From Bacillota bacterium (GTDB lineage: Bacteria > Bacillota > JAAYKD01), in NCBI GenBank assembly GCA_012522585.1, contig JAAYKD010000074.1, forward strand, positions 1-54,857: a stretch of DNA of 54,857 nt. Reading direction: 5' to 3'. This document shows, in pieces, positions 29,820 to 40,582 of this stretch. Both the position numbers and the translations under genes were made by a program. Under the pieces are notes generated by a model. That model worked only from the letters and a program-made list of their open reading frames with translations. It made no database searches and was not told the DNA's origin. Position 1 is the stretch's first letter. Each line of letters starts with the position of its first letter.

Positions 29820-31529
29820 CTATTCTTCAAATTTTAAAGCTTCAGCTATCAATGTTTGAACTCTGTTCAGAATTGAATCGGCTTCTATTTTCTCACTCTC
29901 AGCTTTGCTGCGCTCTTTCAATTCGATTAAGCCTTCGTTCAAATTACGTTTGGAAACAACTAAACGAATGGGCAAACCGATTAAATCGGCATCGTTGAAC
30001 TTGACTCCAGGCCTCAGATCACGGTCATCATAGAGAACTTCTACCCCGGCATCTTTTAACTCCTGGTAGAGCTCATCAGCTCGAGCAATAACCTCTTCAT
30101 CCTTGCCCACGCTACATAAATAAACATGGTAAGGAGCCACACTCATCGGCCAGATAATGCCATACTGATCATTGTATTCTTCGATTACACAGGAAAGCAT
30201 GCGGCCTAAGCCAATACCATAACAGCCCATATCCATGGGTCTGAGCTCCCCTTTTTCATCGAGGAAAACAGCCTTCATAGAGGCGGAATATTGAGTCCCC
30301 AGTTTGAAAATATTGCCCACTTCCACGCCTCTTTGCTCTTTTAGAGGTGTCTGGCACTGAGGACAGAGAGCGCCTTCTTCGACTAATTCAAAATCAAAGG
30401 GGCCTTCACCTGTAAAATCACGATTCAATTGAGCGTTTTGGTAATGATAGCCTTCTTGATTGGCTCCAATTATCCAATTTTCTGAATTATAAACGGAGCG
30501 ATCCAAGAGCACTCTGATTTTCTGACCTTTGGGAGAAGCGTATCCTGCAACGATACCAGCTGCTTCCAGCTCTTCTTCAGTGGCCATGCGAATATTCGGG
30601 TCATCCAAGATTTTCTTTAATTTCAGCTCATTCAGCTCTAAATCCCCTTGGATAGCAACCATGACGATCTCTTCATTGCTCACATAGAAAAGGGCTTTTA
30701 AACAGTCATGCTCTTCGGCCTTGAAGAAATCTGCCACTTCTTTAATGCTCTTGCAACCGGGAGTGGCAACTTTTTCCAAATCTCCTGCAATTTGTTCTTC
30801 TCTTTTTTCTAAATGAGATTGGGCTACTTCCTGATTGGCAGCATAATCACAATTGGGACAGAGGATCAACCTGTCCTCGCCAATTGGGGTCACATACATG
30901 AATTCATGGGAGACCTTGCCTCCGATATTGCCGTTATCCGATTCAACGGAAAGAACATCGAGACCGGCTCTTTTAAAAATTCTAAAGTAAGCCGCCATCA
31001 CATCTTCATAATAAACATCTAAATCGGCTTCATCTACATGGAAGCTATAACCATCTTTCATGTAAAACTCTCTGACTCTGATCAATCCACCACGGGAGCG
31101 GGGCTCATCTCTGAACTTCAACTGAATCTGATAAAGAGCCAAAGGCAATTGGCGATAGCTGTTGATCTCATTGCGAACCAGCTCTGTTACCGCTTCTTCA
31201 TGGGTGATGGCCAAAACCATATCACGGCCACTCCGATCTTTAAAGCGGGCCATCTCAGAACCAACTGAATACCAGCGTCCTGATTCCTGCCAAAGTTCAG
31301 CAGGTTGAACCACCGGCATGTTGATTTCCTGCATTCCAACAGCTTCCATTTCTAAGCGCAAGATATCCTGAATTTTTTTCATTGAACGCCATGCCAATGG
31401 ATTGTATTGATAAATGCCAGAGGCCAATTTTCTGACCAAACCGGCCCTAAGCAAGAGCTTGTGACTGATAATTTCAGCTTCCGCAGGCACTTCACGTATA
31501 GTTCTTCCGAACAGTCGAGACATTTTCAT
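29820..31529 (-). CDS. proS: Prolyl-tRNA synthetase
   Basis: 569 aa; SHKLLLRAGLVRKLASGIYQYNPLAWRSMKKI, TFKDRSGRDMVLAITHEEAVT-like class II motifs, GCYGIGLGRMLSCVIE. Confidence 0.97.
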   Translation of the reverse strand: MKMSRLFGRTIREVPAEAEIISHKLLLRAGLVRKLASGIYQYNPLAWRSMKKIQDILRLEMEAVGMQEINMPVVQPAELWQESGRWYSVGSEMARFKDRSGRDMVLAITHEEAVTELVRNEINSYRQLPLALYQIQLKFRDEPRSRGGLIRVREFYMKDGYSFHVDEADLDVYYEDVMAAYFRIFKRAGLDVLSVESDNGNIGGKVSHEFMYVTPIGEDRLILCPNCDYAANQEVAQSHLEKREEQIAGDLEKVATPGCKSIKEVADFFKAEEHDCLKALFYVSNEEIVMVAIQGDLELNELKLKKILDDPNIRMATEEELEAAGIVAGYASPKGQKIRVLLDRSVYNSENWIIGANQEGYHYQNAQLNRDFTGEGPFDFELVEEGALCPQCQTPLKEQRGVEVGNIFKLGTQYSASMKAVFLDEKGELRPMDMGCYGIGLGRMLSCVIEEYNDQYGIIWPMSVAPYHVYLCSVGKDEEVIARADELYQELKDAGVEVLYDDRDLRPGVKFNDADLIGLPIRLVVSKRNLNEGLIELKERSKAESEKIEADSILNRVQTLIAEALKFEE

Positions 31530-31599
31530 AAATAAACCCCTTTATATAGACTATAAATTCTTCATCTTAAATGCTTGCTAACGAATGATAAGAAAGTTT

Positions 31600-32235
31600 T
31601 TAACCCAATTGAGCTTTGGCCATGATCTCTGCTTGCAAGAGCAATTGGTCGGCTTCTTTGGCTATTTTTTCGCTGAGCTCAAGATACTCGTCAATTTCTT
31701 CTTGGTCTTTTAAGCCGCTTAAATTTATTTTTACATTGGCTAAAGCTCCCTTACAGCCGGCCTGGGCCAAGTGAGCTGCAACCAAACCATCGCTAAAAGT
31801 ATTTTGATTTCCTTTTTCCATAGCAATGAAACTTAGTTTGATAACTTCCAAGGCTAGAAGAGCCGTGTTTTTTGGTGTTTCGATGGCTATTCTTGTACTT
31901 TTTAAAATTTCCTCAGCTCTGGTCTTCTTCTCCTGATCAGTCTTTCTGGGCAGTTTAAAGGCTGACATGACCAACTCGTAAGCTTTGGTATCCTCATCGA
32001 TTAGATTCATAGCTTGCAGTCTGAGCTTTTTAGTTGTAGCCAGCAATTCCTCCATCTCGGCAGCCACATCAGCGTATCTTTTGCGCCCAACAGTTAAATT
32101 GGCTACCATTTCGATCAGAGCTGCTCCATTGGCTACAGCCTGAGCAGAAGCCGAGCCTCCACCGGGCGCTGGTTCAGATGAGGCTAATTTTTCAATAAAT
32201 TCCTCTTGAGTTAAATGTAAAAGACTATTCTTCAT
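31600..32235 (-). CDS. Cyclodeaminase/cyclohydrolase family protein (FchA-like)
   Basis: 211 aa; EEFIEKLASSEPAPGGGSASAQAVANGAALIEMVANLT; overlaps the ftsH 3' end by 11 bp. Confidence 0.9.
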   Translation of the reverse strand: MKNSLLHLTQEEFIEKLASSEPAPGGGSASAQAVANGAALIEMVANLTVGRKRYADVAAEMEELLATTKKLRLQAMNLIDEDTKAYELVMSAFKLPRKTDQEKKTRAEEILKSTRIAIETPKNTALLALEVIKLSFIAMEKGNQNTFSDGLVAAHLAQAGCKGALANVKINLSGLKDQEEIDEYLELSEKIAKEADQLLLQAEIMAKAQLG

Positions 32236-34063
32236 CCTGTAAAACCTCCAGATCTTGATTAAGATTATTTAAATCAGCAAAGAGCGCTCTCAATTCGTCG
32301 CCTTTAACCGTTTCTTTGACTAGAAGAAGGTTAGCTAAGGCATCCAGATGCCGTCTGTGCTCCTTGAGAATCTCTGTAGCCTGTTGATAACCCGTGTTGA
32401 TGACCTTGGCTACCTCTGTGTCGATTAGATGGGCTGTTTCTGGACTATAGGTGCGTCCTTGAGCTAATGAACGACCTAAAAAGACTTCATTTTGCCCGCT
32501 GCTATAATTGACCGGACCCAACTTTTCGCTCATACCAAATTCTGTGACCAGCTTATATGCCAGATCAGTAACCCTTTCCAGATCATTGGTTGCACCGGTG
32601 GAAACTTCATCGAAGACCAGCTCTTCAGCTGCCCTTCCTCCCAGCGCATAGGAGATGGTGTTGAGTATATCCTTTTTGGTGTGATAGTAGCGGTCCTCTT
32701 CAGGTAAAACAGCGGTAAAGCCTCCGGCTCTTCCCCGAGGCACGATGGTGACAGTGTGGACAGGATCAAAATCAGGAAGAACATGAGCAACTACAGCATG
32801 ACCTGCTTCGTGAAAAGCGCTCAGCCTTTTTTCTTTTTCACTGACTACCTTTGATTTTTTAGCCGGTCCGGCCATCACCCGATGAATGGCTTCTTCCAAT
32901 TCGGTCATATCGATTTTGTCCTTAGATTTTCGGGCTGAAAGCAAAGCAGCTTCGTTGACCAAGTTTTCCAAATCAGCAGCGGTAAAGCCCGGTGTCGCTT
33001 TGGCTAAGGACAAAAGATCAATCTCATCCTCTAAGGGCTTACCTCTTATATGAACGTTTAAGATGGCTTCTCTTTCTCTGACGTCAGGGCGATCGACAAA
33101 GACCTGGCGATCAAAACGTCCGGGACGGAGCAAAGCCGGGTCTAAAATATCCGGTCTGTTGGTGGCAGCTAAGATGATAATACCTTCGTTAACCTCAAAG
33201 CCGTCCATCTCGACTAAAAGTTGATTCAGGGTCTGTTCTCGTTCGTCGTGGCCGCCCCCTAAACCGGCTCCTCTTTGTCTGCCTACAGCGTCAATTTCAT
33301 CGATAAAAACGATGCAAGGAGAGCTTTTCTTGGCATTTTCAAAGAGGTCTCGGACTCTGGATGCACCTACCCCGACAAACATTTCAACAAAATCAGAACC
33401 ACTGATACTGAAAAAGGGCACTCCTGCTTCACCGGCTACGGCTTTTGCCATATAGGTTTTTCCGGTCCCGGGAGGACCGACTAAGAGGATTCCCTTGGGT
33501 ATCCTGGCTCCCATTCTCAAAAATCGTTTGGGGAATTTTAAAAATTCAACAACTTCAGTCAATTCTTCTTTGACTTCTTCGTAACCGGCAACATCGTCAA
33601 AAGTCACCTTTTTTTCCGATTCTTGTTGCATTCTAGCCCTACTCTTGCCAAAGGACATGACCTTTGTGTTGCTGCCAGCTCCTCCTTGTTGCATGACGAA
33701 AAACCAAAAGAACATGAACAAAGCGAACATGAATAATGTACTCAACAAGCTGGTCCACCAAGGTGGTTCAGGTGGCAGGGCAATTTTAAATTTGTCGGTG
33801 CTCTTTAATAGAAGCTGACTGATGTGGGATTTTTCCGATTCAGGGATAATCGTGCTAAATGAACGACCGTCTGCTAAAACTCCTTCGACTTTCTGATCGA
33901 CTAAAAGTGCTTCCTGAATATCCTGCTTTTCTAAATGTTGATAGAACTCGCTATAGTCCAAGTCAACAACCGCCGTACCATTGGGCTGAAAAAAGCTAGT
34001 CGAAGCTAAGATGATCAGAGCAAACAAAAGAATTATAGCAGTGGTAGGGAATTTTCGTTTCAA
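32225..34063 (-). CDS. ftsH: ATP-dependent zinc metalloprotease FtsH
   Basis: 612 aa; [34 protein letters not shown] region [15 protein letters not shown]. Confidence 0.98.
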   Translation of the reverse strand: MKRKFPTTAIILLFALIILASTSFFQPNGTAVVDLDYSEFYQHLEKQDIQEALLVDQKVEGVLADGRSFSTIIPESEKSHISQLLLKSTDKFKIALPPEPPWWTSLLSTLFMFALFMFFWFFVMQQGGAGSNTKVMSFGKSRARMQQESEKKVTFDDVAGYEEVKEELTEVVEFLKFPKRFLRMGARIPKGILLVGPPGTGKTYMAKAVAGEAGVPFFSISGSDFVEMFVGVGASRVRDLFENAKKSSPCIVFIDEIDAVGRQRGAGLGGGHDEREQTLNQLLVEMDGFEVNEGIIILAATNRPDILDPALLRPGRFDRQVFVDRPDVREREAILNVHIRGKPLEDEIDLLSLAKATPGFTAADLENLVNEAALLSARKSKDKIDMTELEEAIHRVMAGPAKKSKVVSEKEKRLSAFHEAGHAVVAHVLPDFDPVHTVTIVPRGRAGGFTAVLPEEDRYYHTKKDILNTISYALGGRAAEELVFDEVSTGATNDLERVTDLAYKLVTEFGMSEKLGPVNYSSGQNEVFLGRSLAQGRTYSPETAHLIDTEVAKVINTGYQQATEILKEHRRHLDALANLLLVKETVKGDELRALFADLNNLNQDLEVLQDEE

Positions 34064-34084
34064 ACCTTTTCTCCTTTCTGCCCA

Positions 34085-34642
34085 TCAATTCTCTGTTGAT
34101 TCATAGGCTTCAGGTTTTAAAACACCTATATAAGGCAAATTGCGATAGTGGTCCGCAAAATCCATACCATAACCAACAACAAAATAATCTTCAATCTCAA
34201 AACCAACAAAATCTACCGGCGTTTCGACTTTTCGCCGGGATGGTTTATCGACCAAGGCCACAATGCGAATGGATTTAGGATTTCTTTTGCTCAAAAATGT
34301 TCTCAATCTGGCCAAAGTAGTTCCTGTGTCCACAATATCTTCAACAACCAAAACATGTTTATCGGCTATATCCCGGTCTAAGTCTTTGGTAATTCTCAAA
34401 TTACCTGTACTCTCGGTTCCACTGCCATAGCTGGAGCAACCAAAAAACTCGATGATCGCCGGCTGTTTTATTTTTCTGACTAAATCGGCCATAAAACAAA
34501 AGGATCCATTTAAAACGCCGATTACCACAATTTCCTCGTCTGCGGGATAGAATTCGCTGATTTCCTGGCCTAACTGTGTGACTCTTTCCTGAATTTCTTC
34601 CGCGCTGATGTAGACTCTTTCCACATTTTTTTCCAAGTGCAT
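34085..34642 (-). CDS. hpt: Hypoxanthine phosphoribosyltransferase
   Basis: 185 aa; VIGVLNGSFCFMADLVR, VVEDIVDTGTTL, YVVGYGMDFADHYRNLPYIGVL-like. Confidence 0.96.
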   Translation of the reverse strand: MHLEKNVERVYISAEEIQERVTQLGQEISEFYPADEEIVVIGVLNGSFCFMADLVRKIKQPAIIEFFGCSSYGSGTESTGNLRITKDLDRDIADKHVLVVEDIVDTGTTLARLRTFLSKRNPKSIRIVALVDKPSRRKVETPVDFVGFEIEDYFVVGYGMDFADHYRNLPYIGVLKPEAYESTEN

Positions 34643-34661
34643 GATGATGATCCTTTCGCTT

Positions 34662-36077
34662 TCAATTTTCTAAAACAAAGCTTAAATGATAACATTTTTC
34701 CCTGTCAGCAGGCTGGTAAAGCTGATTACAATAGTGGTCGGGAATCAGAATTATTTTATCTTCCTGAGTCAATAAAGGCATAGACCTACGCCAGGGAATG
34801 GGAACTCTTCTTTCCTGGAAATAGTCGCTGAGTTTTTTGCTCTGATTGCCCTTAATCCTGATTTTATCACCTAGCTGAAAAGTTCTTAAGTCAAATTCGC
34901 TAAAATTTTCCCATAATCTCTGGGAAAATACTCCCCCTCTTTTTCTCTCTTCCCAAGATATTTCCTCTATTTTTAACTGACAGGAAAATTCCGCTAGATC
35001 TCTAAGCCAAGGCAAGTTTTCTCGTTCCGGCAAGGGCCAATTAGGCTTCAGCTTAGGGAGAAATTCTCCTTGTGCAGCTGTCAATAAAAAGAATCTATCA
35101 CAACTGATCATTGCAATAATTCCTTGGGGCAAAGAGAATTGCCAAAAGGAGGGATTTTTATATATTTGGCTTAGAACTTCTTCGATGTGGATAAACTGAA
35201 TGCATTCTTGATTGCCGGCAATTTGATAAAAAGAATTATTTAACCAGCGACTTAAGAGGGATTTTGGCCAATTTTTCATTTTTTGTATCTCAGCAGAAAG
35301 AAAATTAAAAGGATCTGGGCTCAGTTGAACCAACCTTTTTTCTAGCTCATGATTGATGAATTCCTGATCATCGGCTAAAAGTTTTTGCAAGCTTTTAATA
35401 CTCAAATTGATTTTAGGGTTTTCTTTTTCTAAAAAAGGCAAAAGCTCTTGTCTGATCAGACTTCGCTTGTAATAATCAGCGTAATTACTTTCATCCTCAC
35501 AGTAATTTATACAGCTTCTATCCAAAAGCTCCTTGATGTCCCTTTGCCGATAGTCTAACAGAGGTCTGAACAAGAGAGTTTTTTCATTTAAAGCCAGGCC
35601 AGCGGCCAAGGGCAAAAGACCTTGAGGAGAGGTTCCTCTGATCAGGCGCAGAAAGAAGCTCTCCACTTGATCGTCTTGGTGGTGACCTAAAACAAGAGCA
35701 TCGGCATCGATTTTTTCAGCCAGTTCTTGGAAAAAATCATACCTGGCCTGACGCCCGGCAGCTTCTTCCCCTTTCTTCATCAACTTGTTGAGTGCTCTGA
35801 TATCAGCTCTCTCCACGTAAAAATCCAGACCTAAGACTTCAGACCAAGCTCTGACAAATTCTTCTTCCTCGTCGGCTATCTCACTGCGCAAACCATGATT
35901 GAGGTGAGCTACCGACAAAGTCCAATTGAATTCGTCTTTCAGAGCATGCAGGGCTAAAAGTAAAAACATAGAATCTGCTCCACCGGAGACTGCGACTAAA
36001 AGATGTTTGGAATTACCTAATTCTTTGCTTATTTCTTCTTTTCCTAAAAACTTCCTGACCATGTTCTTAAATTTCAC
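34662..36077 (-). CDS. tilS: tRNA(Ile)-lysidine synthetase
   Basis: 471 aa; LLVAVSGGADSMFLLLAL, AHLNHGLR, LGHHQDDQVESFFLRLIRGT; tilS-hpt-ftsH synteny. Confidence 0.96.
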   Translation of the reverse strand: MKFKNMVRKFLGKEEISKELGNSKHLLVAVSGGADSMFLLLALHALKDEFNWTLSVAHLNHGLRSEIADEEEEFVRAWSEVLGLDFYVERADIRALNKLMKKGEEAAGRQARYDFFQELAEKIDADALVLGHHQDDQVESFFLRLIRGTSPQGLLPLAAGLALNEKTLLFRPLLDYRQRDIKELLDRSCINYCEDESNYADYYKRSLIRQELLPFLEKENPKINLSIKSLQKLLADDQEFINHELEKRLVQLSPDPFNFLSAEIQKMKNWPKSLLSRWLNNSFYQIAGNQECIQFIHIEEVLSQIYKNPSFWQFSLPQGIIAMISCDRFFLLTAAQGEFLPKLKPNWPLPERENLPWLRDLAEFSCQLKIEEISWEERKRGGVFSQRLWENFSEFDLRTFQLGDKIRIKGNQSKKLSDYFQERRVPIPWRRSMPLLTQEDKIILIPDHYCNQLYQPADREKCYHLSFVLEN

Positions 36078-36194
36078 CCCTTTTAAAACTTTGCTAGCTA
36101 GATTAAAAATTGACTGATTTTTTCATTTAAATGAGACTCTCTATTAGTAATTGACAAAGTGTAATCTGGCAGCCTAGATTTAATGAGCTGCTCT

Positions 36195-36422
36195 TTAATC
36201 ATCCTGAGATTCAAATATAAGCTTTAATCTCTCTACCTTAGACAATGACTCAAATTCAAAATTCTCGTTACCCCTGGAGAGCCCATCAATCTCGAAGTTA
36301 TGGTAGTACCTAAAAAATATTTCAAGCTCGAGGTTTTGTATTCTTACTGTTGAATTCAACTTGAAATTCTTGACTTGAATTTTTGTCATCTCTGATAGCT
36401 GTTGTAGAATATAAATTCTCAT
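36195..36422 (-). CDS. Uncertain small ORF of 75 aa
   Basis: Open frame only, in an atypical A/T-rich patch with internally similar phrases; no clear SD. Confidence 0.25.
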   Translation of the reverse strand: MRIYILQQLSEMTKIQVKNFKLNSTVRIQNLELEIFFRYYHNFEIDGLSRGNENFEFESLSKVERLKLIFESQDD

Positions 36423-36507
36423 TACTCTAGTTGCAAACCCAATCTCAAAACTCTTGTACCTCTAATGCTGGTTAGAACTTTAAATTCTAGAAACAAATCA
36501 AACAATG

Positions 36508-36633
36508 CTAATCAAAGCGTCCCCATTTGTCAAAAAAGCCTTTTCTATAAAACCAGAAGATTAGCAGAAGACCGATGACAAATGACAATAATGACAAAGG
36601 AAGCATCCAATACAATTCACTGTAATAATCCAT
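36508..36633 (-). CDS. 41-aa single-TM small protein (not in the ORF track)
   Basis: ATG at 36633 preceded by gaggaggctaaaat (strong SD). MDYYSELYWMLPLSLLSFVIGLLLIFWFYRKGFFDKWGRFD: one TM helix followed by a positively charged/aromatic tail. Confidence 0.7.
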   Translation of the reverse strand: MDYYSELYWMLPLSLLSFVIGLLLIFWFYRKGFFDKWGRFD

Positions 36634-36666
36634 ATTTTAGCCTCCTCGATTACTTCTTACTAAAAT

Positions 36667-36702
36667 AAAACAGGTCTGAGCCACATGCTCAGACCTGTTT
36701 CA
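36667..36702 (-). terminator. Terminator of nifJ
   Basis: aaacaggtctgagc cacat gctcagacctgttt perfect stem just downstream of the nifJ stop. Confidence 0.85.
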
Positions 36703-36711
36703 AGATGAATT

Positions 36712-39700
36712 TTATTCCTCAGTTTCGGCCATTTTCACATGCTGTTCGTAGCGTGCTTTTGCTTCTTCTTCAGCTTTATTGAACAGGCGTTCAGCTTCCT
36801 CTGGGAATTGCTTGGTCAAAGCAGAATAACGAACTTCACTCATCAGGAAATCACGGAAGCTTGCCTTAGGCGCTCTGTAATCCATGGTGAAGGGGTTCTT
36901 ATCTTGATCTGCCAGCATTGGATTGTATCTATACATGGGCCAGTATCCTGCTTCAACAGCTTGTTTAGCAGTCAATTGTGATTTGCTCATATCGATACCA
37001 TGACTGATACAAGGTGAATAGGCAATGATCAAGGCAGGTCCATCGTAGCTTTCAGCTTCTGTGATCGCTCTGACAAATTGATTTTGGTTGGCTCCCATAT
37101 TGACTGAAGCCACATAGACGTAACCATAGGACATGGCCATCATACCCAAATCTTTTTTCTTTGTCTTCTTACCTGAAGCAGCAAATTTTGCCATGGAACC
37201 GGTAGGAGTTGCTTTAGAAGCCTGACCACCTGTATTGGAATAGACTTCGGTATCTAAGACCAGGATGTTGACATCGACTCCGGAAGCAATGACGTGATCA
37301 AGACCACCAAAACCGATATCATAAGCCCAACCATCTCCACCGAAAATCCAGATGGAAGGTTTGGTAAACAAATCTTTTCCTTCGATTATTTCAGCTAAGA
37401 GCTCTTTGGCTTCTCCTTCTGCCTGCTCGACTAAGGAGGGCAAGAGTGCTTTCAGAGCATCGCCGTATTGGCGAGATTGCTTAGCATCATTTCGGTTGTC
37501 CAGCCAATTTTTCATCAATTCTTTAGTCTCTTCAGCAAGATCTAAATCCATGGCTTTAGTGACCAAATCTGCTAAACCATCTCTTCTTTGGATATAGGCT
37601 AAAGCCATACCAAAGCCGTATTCAGCATTGTCTTCAAACAAAGAGTTGGCCCAAGCAGGTCCCTGGCCTAAACAGTTAGTCGTGTAAGGATTAGAGGGTG
37701 CACTGCCACCATAGATGGAAGAGCAACCTGTAGCATTGGCTACTACCATACGGTCACCGAAAAGCTGGGTAACAACCTTGATATAAGGTGTTTCGCCACA
37801 ACCGGCACAAGCTCCGGAGAACTCGAAGAGTGAGTGGGTGAATTGACTGCCTTTGACAGTGTTGACATTGTAAGGGTTCTCGCATTGCTCAATTGCGCTG
37901 ACAAAATCATAATTGGCAATTTCTTCTTCCCTGACTTCATCCAAACGCTTCATAAACAAAGCTTTGCCTCTGGCTGGGCAGACTTGTTCACAGTTACCGC
38001 AACCGGTGCAATCTAAGGGAGAAGCTTGAATGACGAATAATTTGCCTTGACCTTCTCTACCCACAGCAACTAAATGCTGTAAGCTATCGGGTTTTCCTTC
38101 CAGATCTGCTTCTTCAAGCAAATAGGGTCTGATAACCGCATGAGGACAGACAAAAGCACATTGGTTACACTGGATACATTTGGAAGCATCCCAAACAGGT
38201 ATATCCACTGCGATACCGCGCTTTTCATATTGGGTTGTACCCATGGGGAAGGTTCCGTCCGGAGTGAATTTGCTGACCGGCAATTCGTCGCCTTTGAGAG
38301 CTGCCATGGGACGGGCAATTTCACGAACGAATTGGGGAACATCTTCTTCTTTAACTTCGGGGTCTTGAGCGTCTAACCATTGGGCAGGAACTTCAATTTC
38401 ATTTAAGCCGGCAATGGACTGATCAACCGCTGCATAGTTCATGCGGATGATTTCCTCGCCTCTGTGTCCATAAGAACTGACGATAGCTTCCTTGATGTAG
38501 CCAATAGCTTCATCAGATGGAATTACATTGGCAATATGGAAGAAACAGGATTGCATGATGACGTTGATTCTGCCACCCATACCTGTTTTTCTGGCAATAT
38601 CGATAGCATCTACATTGTAGAATTTAACTTTTTTAGCAGCCAAAGCTCTCTTCAAAGAAGCAGGCAGATGGGTTTCCATCTCTTCCAAGCTCCAGGGAGA
38701 GTTCAAGAGGAAGATGCCGCCTTCTTTTAAATCGTCTAACATATCATATTTATCGACGAAAGATGGGTTATGACATGCGATAAAGTCAGCTTCTTCAACT
38801 AAGTAAGAAGAAAGTATGGGGTGCTTGCCAAAGCGCAAGTGGGATATGGTAATACCACCTGATTTTTTGGAATCATAGACAAAATATCCTTGGGCGTACA
38901 TATCTGTATGATCACCGATAATTTTGATGGAGTTCTGGTTGGCACCAACTGTTCCGTCAGATCCTAAGCCATAGAACATACAGCTGTAGACACCTTCAGG
39001 TGCAGAGTTGATCTTTTCCTTTACTTCTAAGCTGGTAAAGGTCACATCATCGATGATACCAACTGTAAATCCGTTTTTAGGATTGTCCAGCTTGAGATTT
39101 TCGTAAACTGCATTGATCATGGAAGGAGTAAATTCCTTGCTGCCTAAGCCATAACGTCCGCCGACGATGGTTGGAGCATTTTCTTTTTTACCATAAATGC
39201 TGCAAATATCTAAATAAAGGGGCTCGCCTAAGGAACCAGGTTCTTTTGTTCTATCTAAAACAGCAATTTTCTTGACTGTTTCAGGCATAACGCTCAAGAA
39301 ATGTTCAGCTGAGAAAGGACGATACAATCTGACTTTGATTAAACCGACTTTTTCACCTTGAGCTACCAGATAGTTGACTGTTTCTTCAATGGCGTCACAG
39401 CCTGAACCCATAGCAATGATAACTCTTTCTGCATCAGGAGCTCCGAAATAATCGAAAGGTTTATAATGACGACCGGTCAATTCCCCGACTTGCTTCATGG
39501 TTTCTTCCACAATAGCGGGAACTTGATTGTAATATTTGTTTACTGTTTCTTTTCCTTGGAAATAAATATCCGGATTTTGAGCTGTTCCTCTTTGCACAGG
39601 ATTTTCAAAAGTCAGCGCTCTTTGGCGGAATGCTTTAACTGCATCTTGATCGATCAGCTTGGCCATTTCCTCATAACCAATGACGTCAATCTTTTGAATC

Positions 39701-40236
39701 TCATGGGATGTTCTAAATCCATCAAAGAAGTGTACAAAGGGGACGCTGGCTTTCAAAGTTGCCAGATGAGCAACTAAAGCTAAATCCATGACCTCTTGTA
39801 CTGAAGCAGAAGCCAAAAGGGCAAACCCTGTCTGACGTACTGCCATAACGTCCTGCTGATCTCCAAAAATGGAAAGAGCATGAGCTGCGATAGCACGAGC
39901 AGATACATGGAAAACTGTCGGTAAGAGTTCACCGGCAATTTTGTACATATTGGGAATCATCAAGAGCAATCCTTGAGAAGCGGTAAAAGTTGTTGTTAAA
40001 GCACCGGCAGCCAAAGAACCATGAACTGCACCGGCAGCTCCTGCTTCTGATTGCATTTCGGTTACTTTAAGAACTTGATCGAAAATATTTTTGCGACCGT
40101 GGGCTGCCCATTCATCGGCTATCTCACCCATGTTTGAAGATGGAGTGATAGGATAAATAGCTGCTACATCGCTGAAAGCATAGGCCACGTGGGCTGCCGC
40201 TGTATTTCCGTCAATAGTTTGCTTAGTGATCGGCAT
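36712..40236 (-). CDS. nifJ: Pyruvate:ferredoxin (flavodoxin) oxidoreductase
   Basis: 1174 aa; YPITPSSNMGE, CIQCNQCAFVCPHAVIRP, CTGCGNCEQVCPARGKAL, FEFSGACAGCGETPYIKV. Confidence 0.98.
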   Translation of the reverse strand: MPITKQTIDGNTAAAHVAYAFSDVAAIYPITPSSNMGEIADEWAAHGRKNIFDQVLKVTEMQSEAGAAGAVHGSLAAGALTTTFTASQGLLLMIPNMYKIAGELLPTVFHVSARAIAAHALSIFGDQQDVMAVRQTGFALLASASVQEVMDLALVAHLATLKASVPFVHFFDGFRTSHEIQKIDVIGYEEMAKLIDQDAVKAFRQRALTFENPVQRGTAQNPDIYFQGKETVNKYYNQVPAIVEETMKQVGELTGRHYKPFDYFGAPDAERVIIAMGSGCDAIEETVNYLVAQGEKVGLIKVRLYRPFSAEHFLSVMPETVKKIAVLDRTKEPGSLGEPLYLDICSIYGKKENAPTIVGGRYGLGSKEFTPSMINAVYENLKLDNPKNGFTVGIIDDVTFTSLEVKEKINSAPEGVYSCMFYGLGSDGTVGANQNSIKIIGDHTDMYAQGYFVYDSKKSGGITISHLRFGKHPILSSYLVEEADFIACHNPSFVDKYDMLDDLKEGGIFLLNSPWSLEEMETHLPASLKRALAAKKVKFYNVDAIDIARKTGMGGRINVIMQSCFFHIANVIPSDEAIGYIKEAIVSSYGHRGEEIIRMNYAAVDQSIAGLNEIEVPAQWLDAQDPEVKEEDVPQFVREIARPMAALKGDELPVSKFTPDGTFPMGTTQYEKRGIAVDIPVWDASKCIQCNQCAFVCPHAVIRPYLLEEADLEGKPDSLQHLVAVGREGQGKLFVIQASPLDCTGCGNCEQVCPARGKALFMKRLDEVREEEIANYDFVSAIEQCENPYNVNTVKGSQFTHSLFEFSGACAGCGETPYIKVVTQLFGDRMVVANATGCSSIYGGSAPSNPYTTNCLGQGPAWANSLFEDNAEYGFGMALAYIQRRDGLADLVTKAMDLDLAEETKELMKNWLDNRNDAKQSRQYGDALKALLPSLVEQAEGEAKELLAEIIEGKDLFTKPSIWIFGGDGWAYDIGFGGLDHVIASGVDVNILVLDTEVYSNTGGQASKATPTGSMAKFAASGKKTKKKDLGMMAMSYGYVYVASVNMGANQNQFVRAITEAESYDGPALIIAYSPCISHGIDMSKSQLTAKQAVEAGYWPMYRYNPMLADQDKNPFTMDYRAPKASFRDFLMSEVRYSALTKQFPEEAERLFNKAEEEAKARYEQHVKMAETEE

Positions 40237-40352
40237 TCGTTTCTCTCCTTTATATTGTTATCTTCGAGGCTGAAAACCCTGATAATAGATCAAATAAGTT
40301 GACTGCCTCAGTAAAAAAAACTTGTTTTTGGCATAAGCCTATCACAACTTAT

Positions 40353-40381
40353 AATGTATGTTGTTTTGACCTAAAAGTCAA
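40353..40381 (-). promoter_or_regulatory. Predicted sigma-A promoter of nifJ (TTGACT-17 bp-TACATT on the minus strand)
   Basis: agtcaa 40376-40381 and aatgta 40353-40358 (reverse complements), 17-bp spacer. Confidence 0.5.
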
Positions 40382-40422
40382 GTGAAATGAAGAACTTTCT
40401 TCGGCTTGTACAAGCAAAAATC

Positions 40423-40567
40423 AGCTTTTAGACACTTACCTGATTTTTCATGTTGAAATGTCCACCCAAGTAATGGGCTACTAAGGTAGCAGCATCCAAG
40501 GATTCAGCATATTCACTCAGGGGAAGAGCTAAAATTCTATCGCAGTTTTGCTGAGCTTACTGAAATA
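40423..40567 (-). pseudogene. Diverged tandem copy of the C-terminal end of the adjacent TrmH-like methyltransferase gene
   Basis: Minus translation of 40428-40556 is AQQNCDRILALPLSEYAESLDAATLVAHYLGGHFNMKNQVSV*, against RQKCDRFVSIPMSNKVESLNVAAAATLVAYYFGEHSRD* of the intact gene; unit offset about 137-145 bp. Confidence 0.85.
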
Positions 40568-40582
40568 AGCTTTTATTGAACT

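Noticed and set aside
38070-38342. 90-aa minus-strand ORF inside nifJ
   Set aside because: Alternative frame of a confidently assigned long CDS; no independent support.
40321-40360. Possible Rex-type operator (TTGTGATAGGCTTATGCC) upstream of nifJ
   Set aside because: Only a half-site resembles the Rex consensus; not enough symmetry to call.
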